Positions 1 through 6,224 of a stretch of 8,490 bases of DNA are shown here, piece after piece. The notes under the pieces were generated by a model. That model was not told where the DNA came from and made no database searches. It saw only the letters and a list, made by a program, of their open reading frames with translations. The position numbers and the translations under genes are program-made. Positions within the stretch are counted from its first letter, which is position 1; the number at the start of each line of letters is the position of its first letter. The stretch lies in NCBI GenBank assembly GCA_016649775.1, contig JAENWY010000094.1, positions 1-8,490 on the forward strand. Direction: 5' to 3'. This DNA comes from Spirochaetaceae bacterium. GTDB lineage: Bacteria > Spirochaetota > Spirochaetia > Sphaerochaetales > Sphaerochaetaceae.

Positions 1-7
1 AAAAAAG

Positions 8-658
8 ATGAATAAGAAAACAGTAAATATAATAACAATTGTTTTAATGGTACTTACCTTAATTGGAATAAGTATAGCTTATAGAGGATTACCTGATACA
101 ATCCCAACCCATTGGGGAATGAATGGTAAAATAGATAGTTATGGTTCTAAAAATACTCTATATTTCTTGTATTTAATTCTCATAGGTATAAATGCCTTGT
201 TCATTGTAATTCCTAAAATTGATCCAAAGAAAGAGAACTTTAAGAAATTTGATAGAGCTTTTAGTATTTTTAGATTAGTATTTAATATTTTCTTCATAGC
301 TATAATTACTATCATGATAATGTCTGCTTCTGGCAATTCAGTCTTAGATACTACTTCATCAATTTTATTTTTAGTTGGTCTACTACTGGCAATAATTGGA
401 AACTATCTTCCTAAATTTAAGTATAACTACAGTGCAGGAATAAGAACTCCTTGGACACTAGCCAATGAAAACGTCTGGGCAAAAACACACAGAATGGCAG
501 GTCCTCTTTGGGTTATAGGAGGAATAATTTCTGCTATATCAGCTTTGATACTACCAAATAATACAAAAACAATCGTATTTGTTATTATAGTTTTAATTAT
601 CAGTTTAATTCCAATTATTTATTCTTATTTAGAATTCCAAAAAGAGCAAAAATCATAA
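8..658 (+). CDS. SdpI/DUF1648 family integral membrane protein
   Basis: This 216-residue protein has about six hydrophobic segments (roughly residues 7-25, 50-69, 88-107, 117-134, 165-183 and 187-208). Residues 28-48 carry the DUF1648 signature (LPDTIPTHWGMNGKIDSYGS). Residues 130-165 carry the SdpI C-terminal signature (IGNYLPKFKYNYSAGIRTPW followed by LANENVWAKTHRMAG). Bacillus SdpI gives immunity to the SdpC toxin and can sequester the repressor SdpR at the membrane. Most homologues are uncharacterised, so the exact role here is unknown. No SdpC- or SdpR-like gene is visible, although the window starts just 7 bases before the ATG and any partner or ribosome-binding site upstream is cut off. 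It is the only plus-strand gene, convergent with the esterase, and looks unrelated to the sugar locus. Length and motifs look intact. Family call is firm; function is open. Confidence 0.88.
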   Translation: MNKKTVNIITIVLMVLTLIGISIAYRGLPDTIPTHWGMNGKIDSYGSKNTLYFLYLILIGINALFIVIPKIDPKKENFKKFDRAFSIFRLVFNIFFIAIITIMIMSASGNSVLDTTSSILFLVGLLLAIIGNYLPKFKYNYSAGIRTPWTLANENVWAKTHRMAGPLWVIGGIISAISALILPNNTKTIVFVIIVLIISLIPIIYSYLEFQKEQKS

Positions 659-666
659 TCCTTTTT

Positions 667-705
667 AAGAACTACAAGAAAAATTCTTGTAGTTCTTTGT
701 TTTTA
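667..705 (+). terminator. Rho-independent terminator between convergent genes
   Basis: A 14-bp perfect stem (667-680 AAGAACTACAAGAA pairs with 684-697) closes on a three-base AAA loop. It is followed on the plus strand by the T-rich stretch TGTTTTTA. It lies 8 bp after the stop of the SdpI-like gene, so it is mainly that gene's terminator. Read from the minus strand, the stem is followed by AAAAAGG rather than a U-tract. It may block or stabilise the esterase transcript but is a poor intrinsic terminator in that direction. Confidence 0.85.
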
Positions 706-732
706 TCTATTACTGTAGATTTACCACTTTTA

Positions 733-1527
733 TTAATTATCTAAAAGCCATTTTATGCTTGGCGCTATCCAGTTAGTCCAGAACTTCCAATCATGAATTC
801 CTTCATCTTCATTATAGATAAAATCAACATGATTTTTTGAGAGGAATCCTACAAATTCTCTATTTACTTCTAGCAAGAAATCATCTATACCGCAACACAT
901 GAAAATCTTTGGAATATTAACTTTAGAACTAAGGGCTTCTTTAATTAGCCTTTCTGGGTTCTTATCACTATTTTTTAATTGTGTTAAATCACCAAATACA
1001 TATGTAAATTCTTTAATTTCTTCAACATCTCTGCTTGGAGAGCTAGAGGTTAGATCATTAATTATAAGAGCTGAAGATAATCCAACTATTTTTGAGAATC
1101 TATCAGGATAAGTCAAACCAATTGTTATTGCACCATAGCCGCCCATTGAGAGACCACCAATAAAATTATCTTCTTTCTTACTCGATAAAGAAAATGTTGC
1201 TTGTACATAATTTATTAGTTCTTCACCAATAAATTGTTTGAATTTAAAATTCCTACACTCATTATCGATATACCAGGAATTTTCTCCTGAAGGTAGAATA
1301 ACTGCTAGATTATATTCTTCTGCTAGATCGTAAATATTTGTTTTATAAAGCCAATCAGAAGAATCACCTTCATAGCCATGTAGTAAATATAGTGTTTTCA
1401 TAGGTCTATTATAATTTTTAGAAAAATCTTTCTTTTTACTTTCTGAAATATCATTTGGTATAATTGCTTTAAAACAAACATTTCTGTTTAATGTATTTGA
1501 AAAAATACGAATATCCATAACTGCCAT
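733..1527 (-). CDS. estA: EstA-like serine carboxylesterase (alpha/beta hydrolase, esterase D/tributyrin esterase family)
   Basis: This 264-residue cytosolic alpha/beta hydrolase of the PF00756 esterase type has no signal peptide. The N-terminus (MAVMDIRIFSNTLNR) resembles the start of lactococcal and streptococcal EstA. The oxyanion-hole region is LLHGYEGDSSDW (about 48-59). The nucleophile elbow GLSMGGYG puts the catalytic Ser at 127. CGIDDFLLE gives the likely Asp216, and GIHDWKFW gives His245. The order and spacing match the EstA triad, so the active site looks intact. Characterised family members cleave short-chain acyl esters (tributyrin, acetylated sugars). S-formylglutathione hydrolase is a related but less likely alternative. 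The start is supported by a GAGG 7 nt upstream. A separate promoter precedes the gene (1551-1578). It follows malQ after 88 bp, so a role in deacylating imported or scavenged oligosaccharides is possible but only inferred. Confidence 0.85.
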   Translation of the reverse strand: MAVMDIRIFSNTLNRNVCFKAIIPNDISESKKKDFSKNYNRPMKTLYLLHGYEGDSSDWLYKTNIYDLAEEYNLAVILPSGENSWYIDNECRNFKFKQFIGEELINYVQATFSLSSKKEDNFIGGLSMGGYGAITIGLTYPDRFSKIVGLSSALIINDLTSSSPSRDVEEIKEFTYVFGDLTQLKNSDKNPERLIKEALSSKVNIPKIFMCCGIDDFLLEVNREFVGFLSKNHVDFIYNEDEGIHDWKFWTNWIAPSIKWLLDN

Positions 1528-1550
1528 AATTAATCCTCTTTATAAAAAAT

Positions 1551-1578
1551 ATTATACACCACAAAATGCATATGTAAA
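1551..1578 (-). promoter_or_regulatory. Promoter of the esterase gene
   Basis: On the minus strand there is a -35 TTTACA (1573-1578, 5 of 6 consensus bases), a 16-bp spacer and a -10 TATAAT (1551-1556, perfect). It ends 23 bp before the esterase start codon. The elements lie inside a nested inverted repeat, so expression is probably controlled by a protein or structure at that repeat. The promoter implies that the esterase can be transcribed independently of malQ. Confidence 0.65.
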
Positions 1579-1596
1579 TGCACTTATGGTGTATAA
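1552..1596. repeat. Nested inverted repeat overlapping the esterase promoter
   Basis: The outer 10-bp arms are perfect: TTATACACCA (1552-1561) and TGGTGTATAA (1587-1596). Nested inside are AAATGCAT (1564-1571) and ATGCACTT (1578-1585), which pair over 8 bp with one G-U and leave a 6-nt loop. The arms are separated by only 1-2 unpaired bases, so both share one centre near 1574. As DNA this looks like an operator covering the -35/-10 region. As RNA made from malQ read-through it would be a long hairpin followed by ATATTTTTTAT, and so could also end the malQ transcript. Which role applies cannot be decided from sequence alone. Confidence 0.7.
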
Positions 1597-1615
1597 AAAT
1601 AGGTAATAAACAAAA

Positions 1616-3118
1616 TTAGTCTCTATGAGAATATTTTATTAATCTTGAGAGTCTTCTTAGTTCAGTATCAAGAGATCTATCTAATCTCCAAGACCAGTTA
1701 ATGTCATTACAACTTGAAGGAGTATTCATTCTTCCTTCATGAGATAAACCCATTAAATCGGTTATCATAACAACTACATTATTAGCCTTGGAGTGATAAA
1801 TCTCTCTAATTAAGGCATTATGAATATTATTATAGTCAGTAGCTAAATATTCACAAACACTATCTTTTTGAGCCGTTGTTAAACCACTGAACCACTGTTG
1901 TATTGTAGTGTTATCATGTGTGCCAGGATATGCAAAACAATTTTCATCATAGTTATAAGGTAAATCAGTATTTCCAATATCAATAAGATTATCTTTGTCA
2001 AAACTAAATCCAAATACACCTATTTTCATACCCGGGAGCTCTAAATCAGTTCTTAATTTAATTACATCCTCAGTCATAAATCCAAGATCTTCAGCAATTA
2101 AAGGAGTTTTACCTAATTCTTTATTAATTGCTTCAAATAGTTTTTTACCAGGACCTTTAGTCCATTCACCATTTGTTGCATCAGGAGAACCTGCTTTAAC
2201 TTCCCAATATGCTTCAAATCCTCTAAAATGATCAATTCTTAAAATGTCACAAAGGTTTAACTGGTGTTTCATTCTTTTAATCCACCACTTGAAGCCACTT
2301 TTCTCACAACTATCCCAATCATATACAGGTGTTCCCCATAACTGTCCTAAGGGAGTAAATCCATCAGGGGGACAACCTGAAATGTATGAAAAATCACCTT
2401 TTGCATCAGTCTTAAACAATTCTCTATTAGTCCAAGCATCAACACTATCTCTAGCTACAAATATAGGAATATCACCAATAATTTTAATATCTTTTTTGTT
2501 TGCATAAGTTTTTAAAGAGAACCATTGTTTAAAGAATAAATATTGTAAAACACTATAATATTCAATCTTATCTTTATGAGCCAATCTCTTAAGTTCAAGT
2601 GCTTTTTCATCACGATTTTTTAATTTTTCATCCCAAACACTATCCCATCTACTATCATTATATTCATCATATATTGATATAAATAAACAGTAATCATCAA
2701 GCCATTTATTATTCTCAACAAATTTTTTATATTCAATTTTTTCTTTATTTACTTTGATAAAATTCTTAGCAGCTATAAATAATAGTGGTTTCTTCCACTG
2801 TTCAACTTTATTAAAATCTACTTTTTTTGGTGAAAATTCTGGTATGTTTTTGATATCTTTAGAAGATAAATACTTATCATTGATTAATTTATCCAGACTT
2901 ATCAATAACTCATTGCCGGCAAATGTTGATCTACTTGAATATGGAGAATTACCATATCCCGTTGGTCCTAAAGGAAGAGTTTGCCATAACTTAACTCCAG
3001 TTTTCTCTAATTGATCGACAAAGCTATATGCTTCATTACCAAAATCCCCAATACCATATTTTCCTGGCAATGAGGTTATATGAAATAAAATACCACTGCT
3101 TCGTTTATTATTAAGCAT
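1616..3118 (-). CDS. malQ: 4-alpha-glucanotransferase (amylomaltase, GH77)
   Basis: MalQ transfers alpha-1,4-glucan segments between maltodextrins in the cytoplasm, releasing glucose and building longer chains for phosphorylase. The 500-residue length is that of the short bacterial GH77 form without extra N-terminal domains. The N-terminus (SSGILFHITSLPGKYGIGDFG) and GPTGYGNSPY (51-60) are family hallmarks. The nucleophile is Asp296 in DILRIDHFRGFEAYWEV. The acid/base is Glu343 in LIAEDLG. The third acidic residue is Asp402 in PGTHDNTT. These positions are close to those of Thermus amylomaltase, so the enzyme looks fully active. An AGGAG 6-7 nt upstream fixes the start. The start codon lies inside the last codons of the lacI-type gene (8-nt overlap), implying co-transcription and translational coupling. 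It is the strongest clue that the locus handles alpha-glucans. Confidence 0.96.
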   Translation of the reverse strand: MLNNKRSSGILFHITSLPGKYGIGDFGNEAYSFVDQLEKTGVKLWQTLPLGPTGYGNSPYSSRSTFAGNELLISLDKLINDKYLSSKDIKNIPEFSPKKVDFNKVEQWKKPLLFIAAKNFIKVNKEKIEYKKFVENNKWLDDYCLFISIYDEYNDSRWDSVWDEKLKNRDEKALELKRLAHKDKIEYYSVLQYLFFKQWFSLKTYANKKDIKIIGDIPIFVARDSVDAWTNRELFKTDAKGDFSYISGCPPDGFTPLGQLWGTPVYDWDSCEKSGFKWWIKRMKHQLNLCDILRIDHFRGFEAYWEVKAGSPDATNGEWTKGPGKKLFEAINKELGKTPLIAEDLGFMTEDVIKLRTDLELPGMKIGVFGFSFDKDNLIDIGNTDLPYNYDENCFAYPGTHDNTTIQQWFSGLTTAQKDSVCEYLATDYNNIHNALIREIYHSKANNVVVMITDLMGLSHEGRMNTPSSCNDINWSWRLDRSLDTELRRLSRLIKYSHRD

Positions 3119-4166
3119 TGAATTCTCCTAATGATTCTCTAATTATAACTTTATAAGGTACTTCTATTCTTGTAGTATTTTCTATTTTTCCCTTAATATA
3201 ATCAAATAGAAGATTTGATGCAAATATACCCTTATCTAATCCTGGTTGATCTACTGTTGTTAATCGAGGTGAGATTAATTTTGATTCTAATAAGTTATCA
3301 AATCCAACTACTGAAAGAGTTGCTGGAACATCAATTTTTTCAACTCTTAGTTTATATAGTATACCAATAGCAACAATATCACTCATAGTAACAACACAAG
3401 ATACGGATGGTTGTTGAGATATAATTTGAGAATATAAATTAACTCCGTCTTCAAATGTACATTCTGACAATAGTATGCTTATTCTTTCATCAGTTAAAGA
3501 TAATCCATATTCCTTAAGTGCTCTCTCATAACCTTGTCTACGTAGTAGAGGAACAGTTTTGATATTAGATATTTTATCAGTAAAAAGATCTTCACTTAAG
3601 GAAACAATTGTAATATTCCTGTGACCTCTTTTTAAAACTTCACACATAATGTCATGGGAAGCACGCTCATCATCAATATTTACAGAAGGGATATTTTGAC
3701 TTGGATTACCATCAATAGCTACAAGAGGAATATTACGCTTATCTAAAATTTCAACTATTTTATTTTCCAAACCCATTCCCATAGTAATTAAACCATCTAC
3801 TGCTGCACTCTTAACTGCTTCTTCAATACTAGATCGTAGAGGAGGAATAATAGTTAATGTATAGTTTTCACTTTCACAAACTTTTGAAATACCTTCAATA
3901 ACTTTTAATATATAAGGATTATTCATTGTATGATTAATGTTTTGAGGCAATAAGAATCCAATAGAGAAATGTTTTTGTAATGATAAATTTCTTGCAAGAG
4001 GATTAGGAAAATAACCAAGAGAATTAGCTGTTTCTAAGATTTTTTTAACAGCCTCAGAACTAAGTCTAGAAGGCTCATTAAAAGCAAAGGAAACTGCAGT
4101 TTTAGAATAACCACTTTCTTTTGCTATATCTTTGATCGTTGGTCTCTTTTTTTTTATATCATTCAT
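3111..4166 (-). CDS. LacI/GalR-family transcriptional regulator
   Basis: This 351-residue one-component sugar-responsive DNA-binding protein has a helix-turn-helix at residues about 10-30 (TIKDIAKESGYSKTAVSFAF). The hinge helix is around residues 54-63 (FPNPLARNLS), with the Leu that inserts into the centre of LacI-type operators. A periplasmic-binding-protein-like effector domain runs from about residue 67 to the end (SIGFLLPQ; VAIDG; VNIDD; VVGFDNLLESKLISPRLTTV). I chose ATG 4166 because the AGG of AGGTTG lies 11 nt upstream; a GTG three codons earlier (4175) would leave only 2 nt. It lies between the transporter genes and malQ, and overlaps malQ. The best candidate targets are the three TAAACCGGTTTA-like palindromes upstream of the binding-protein gene. 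A MalR-type role is likely, but the inducer cannot be read from sequence. Confidence 0.93.
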   Translation of the reverse strand: MNDIKKKRPTIKDIAKESGYSKTAVSFAFNEPSRLSSEAVKKILETANSLGYFPNPLARNLSLQKHFSIGFLLPQNINHTMNNPYILKVIEGISKVCESENYTLTIIPPLRSSIEEAVKSAAVDGLITMGMGLENKIVEILDKRNIPLVAIDGNPSQNIPSVNIDDERASHDIMCEVLKRGHRNITIVSLSEDLFTDKISNIKTVPLLRRQGYERALKEYGLSLTDERISILLSECTFEDGVNLYSQIISQQPSVSCVVTMSDIVAIGILYKLRVEKIDVPATLSVVGFDNLLESKLISPRLTTVDQPGLDKGIFASNLLFDYIKGKIENTTRIEVPYKVIIRESLGEFNA

Positions 4167-4204
4167 TTTTTTCACAACCTATTTTTAAAACTGAGTATTA
4201 TTTG

Positions 4205-4234
4205 TTTATAGCTTATAAATAATATAATGTACAA
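4205..4234 (-). promoter_or_regulatory. Candidate promoter for the regulator gene
   Basis: On the minus strand, TTGTAC (4229-4234) is followed by an 18-bp spacer and TATAAA (4205-4210), 38 bp before the preferred start codon. The region is very AT-rich, so such matches occur by chance. A 9-bp direct repeat TATAATGTA (4223-4231 and 4240-4248) overlaps it. I see no copy of the TAAACCGGTTTA palindrome here, so autoregulation through that site is not supported. Confidence 0.3.
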
Positions 4235-4291
4235 CTATGTATAATGTATAAATAGAGAATAACTATAGATAGCTATACTAACCTATAGTAA

Positions 4292-4315
4292 CTGTGGGGT
4301 AAAATTACCCCACAG
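4292..4315 (-). terminator. GC-rich hairpin after the permease genes (terminator or processing site)
   Basis: A perfect 10-bp stem, CTGTGGGGTA (4292-4301) with TACCCCACAG (4306-4315) and a 4-nt loop, lies 39 bp after the stop of the MalG-like permease. In the direction of the operon (minus strand) it is followed by TTACTATAGG, not by a clear U-tract. It may therefore be a weak terminator giving partial read-through into the regulator gene, or a 3'-end stabiliser. On the plus strand it is followed by AAGTTTTGTCTTTG, but no plus-strand gene reads into it. Confidence 0.6.
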
Positions 4316-4354
4316 AAGTTTTGTCTTTGTTATTTAATGGTTAATAAATAAATA

Positions 4355-5224
4355 TTAACTTTTAATAGCTCCTGCTGAAATACCTTTAACAATATATTTT
4401 TGTAAAGATAAGAATATTGCTAACATCGGTAAGATGGTTATTAATACTGCAGGGAAAATTAATTCCCAGGGATTACCATATTGTCCTGCAAGAATTCTTG
4501 CAAAATACAATTCTAAAACAAGTGTTTTATGTGTAGTGTTACCAATTACCAAAAATGGTAATAGATAATCATTCCATATCCACATTGCATTTAAAATAAT
4601 TACTGTAACCGTAATCGATGATAATAAGGGCATTACTACTTGTGAATAAATTTGGAAAATATTGCATCCATCCATTAATGCTGCTTCTTCGACACCACGA
4701 GGAACACCTTTCGCAAAACCATGATAAAGGAATGCAGACATTGATAATCCGAAACCACCATACATAATTATTAGTCCACCAATATTCTTTAAACTTGCAT
4801 CTTCAAATAATTGAATTAGAGGATACATAATTGCTTGGAAAGGGATAAGCATAGCAGCTGCAAAACAGAGATAAACAAAGCTACTTGCTTTTGACTTATT
4901 TCTTACCATTATCCATGCTGCTAAAGAGGATACTAATACAATTAATGAAACAGAAGCAGCTGTAATAAAGGCTGTTATTCCTAATGCTTTAAAGAAATGA
5001 ATCTCACTTGCAGCACTAATTATATATTGGAACGACCAACTTTTTGGAAGTGTTAGAGGGCTATCAATTATTTCAACATTGCCCTTAAAACTATTTACTA
5101 ATAGAAAATATAAAGGAGCAAGTGTATATATTGCAATCAATAATAATACTATGTAGATAATAATTTTTTGAATTTTCTTTTTTCTGAAATAATCACTTTC
5201 TGAAAATGTTTTCATATCTGCCAT
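4355..5224 (-). CDS. Carbohydrate ABC transporter permease, MalG-like (CUT1)
   Basis: This is one of two membrane subunits of a sugar importer, 289 residues, with about six transmembrane segments (roughly 18-43, 82-104, 114-137, 148-168, 201-224 and 254-274). The cytoplasmic EAA loop, which contacts the ATPase, is at about 179-200 (EEAALMDGCNIFQIYSQVVM then P). The C-terminus YIVKGISAGAIKS is typical of MalG-type CUT1 permeases (compare VKGLTAGAVKG). The start follows the stop of the partner permease after a single base, with GGAG 7 nt upstream inside the partner's coding sequence, so the two are translationally coupled. It is the last gene before the hairpin at 4292-4315. Subfamily is clear; substrate is not. 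Malto-oligosaccharides are suggested only by malQ nearby. Confidence 0.93.
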   Translation of the reverse strand: MADMKTFSESDYFRKKKIQKIIIYIVLLLIAIYTLAPLYFLLVNSFKGNVEIIDSPLTLPKSWSFQYIISAASEIHFFKALGITAFITAASVSLIVLVSSLAAWIMVRNKSKASSFVYLCFAAAMLIPFQAIMYPLIQLFEDASLKNIGGLIIMYGGFGLSMSAFLYHGFAKGVPRGVEEAALMDGCNIFQIYSQVVMPLLSSITVTVIILNAMWIWNDYLLPFLVIGNTTHKTLVLELYFARILAGQYGNPWELIFPAVLITILPMLAIFLSLQKYIVKGISAGAIKS

Positions 5225-5225
5225 T

Positions 5226-6137
5226 TTAATACTCCAATTCTCTTTTTGATGTAACTCTAACCTGGGTTATAGATACAATCGCAATAATAACGAAGAAGAT
5301 AACTGCCTGAGCTTGTGCTCTACCATAGTTTGGAGGTGTTGTATCTTTTACAGTCCTTAAAATCTGAAGAGCTAACATCCTTGTATTAAAATCACCATTA
5401 GTTAATGCAATGTTTTGATCTAACATTTTAAACGAATTTGCGATAACCAGGAATAAACAAACAGTAAAGCTACTCATTAACATAGGGACTGTAATTTTTT
5501 TAAACTTAACCCAAGCTGATGCACCATCAAGTGATGCAGCTTCATAAAAATCGACTGGTATATTATTTATACCTGCAGTATAAATAATCATCATATAACC
5601 AGCATATTGCCATATATTTAAAATAACTAATGCAAACATGGCTTTATTAGAATTCTGAGTCATATAGCGTAAAAATTCATTATGTAAAATCGAATCTGGG
5701 GCAAATAAAATATCTGTATAGACTATTTGAAAAATGAACTGCCAAATAAAACCTAATGCTAAACCACCTAACATATTAGGAAGAAAGTATGTAGTTCTAA
5801 GAGCGCCCGCACCTTTCGAAATATTATCTAACAATATAGCTAGGGCTAATGCAAATACGTTAATTGCAATAACTGCAATAATTGTATATTCGATGGTATA
5901 CCAGAAAGCATGCATAAACCTTTCATCTTGTAAAGCTTCTTTATAGTTAGTTAAGCCTACAAAAGATTGCAAAATGTTAGTAGCTCTGGAATTTGTCTCC
6001 GGATTAAAATAGTAGGTACCTCTCCAAGCTAGAAAGGAATTTACAAAACCAACTACAAATGGAACTAAGATAACTGCTATGAATAAGATAAGAGCGGGAG
6101 CAACTAATGGCCAAAACCATTTCTTGTAAATATTCAT
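5226..6137 (-). CDS. Carbohydrate ABC transporter permease, MalF-like (CUT1)
   Basis: This 303-residue inner-membrane permease pairs with the MalG-like subunit. Hydrophobic segments lie at about 9-32, 79-103, 120-140, 165-187, 220-240 and 275-292. The EAA loop is at about 198-218 (YEAASLDGASAWVKFKKITV then P), giving the docking helix for the ATPase. The start at 6137 (MNIYKKWFWPLVAP) is preferred because AAGGGG lies 6 nt upstream. The open frame extends 24 codons further to 6209, but that extension runs through a GC-rich hairpin and encodes an unlikely leader (MYTNFGRRPFWPKP). Segment number and length fit short CUT1 MalF/UgpA/LacF proteins; the long periplasmic loop of E. coli MalF is absent. 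It lies 87 bp after the binding-protein stop codon. Confidence 0.93.
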   Translation of the reverse strand: MNIYKKWFWPLVAPALILFIAVILVPFVVGFVNSFLAWRGTYYFNPETNSRATNILQSFVGLTNYKEALQDERFMHAFWYTIEYTIIAVIAINVFALALAILLDNISKGAGALRTTYFLPNMLGGLALGFIWQFIFQIVYTDILFAPDSILHNEFLRYMTQNSNKAMFALVILNIWQYAGYMMIIYTAGINNIPVDFYEAASLDGASAWVKFKKITVPMLMSSFTVCLFLVIANSFKMLDQNIALTNGDFNTRMLALQILRTVKDTTPPNYGRAQAQAVIFFVIIAIVSITQVRVTSKRELEY

Positions 6138-6167
6138 CACTATCCCCTTGTGAATTTCTTGAGATAT

Positions 6168-6194
6168 GGGCTTTGGCCAAAAAGGCCGCCGCCC
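6168..6194 (-). other. GC-rich stem-loop between binding-protein and permease genes
   Basis: GGGC (6168-6171) pairs with GCCC (6191-6194) and GGCC (6175-6178) with GGCC (6184-6187), around a 5-nt loop and a 3x3 internal loop. It stands out in AT-rich surroundings. A second small hairpin (CTAATTT/AAATTAG, 6211-6228) overlaps the binding-protein stop codon. Stem-loops at this point of sugar ABC operons commonly protect or partly end the binding-protein message, so that it exceeds permease levels. That role is inferred here. Confidence 0.5.
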
Positions 6195-6224
6195 AAAATT
6201 TGTATACAATCTAATTTAGAAAAA

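Noticed and set aside
139..336. 65-codon minus-strand frame opposite the SdpI-like gene
   Set aside because: Antisense shadow of an intact conserved membrane protein, with no supporting signals.
1995..3014. Plus-strand open frames of 78-87 codons opposite malQ
   Set aside because: They lie antisense to a well-conserved enzyme, have no ribosome-binding sites or recognisable motifs, and are explained as shadows of malQ.
4167..4175. GTG start for the LacI-type regulator
   Set aside because: The AGG would lie only 2 nt from the GTG; the ATG at 4166 has workable spacing and the added residues lie outside the DNA-binding domain.
6138..6209. N-terminal 24-codon extension of the MalF-like permease
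   Set aside because: It passes through a GC-rich hairpin, lacks a ribosome-binding site and gives a leader unlike permeases. The ATG at 6137 has AAGGGG at good spacing.
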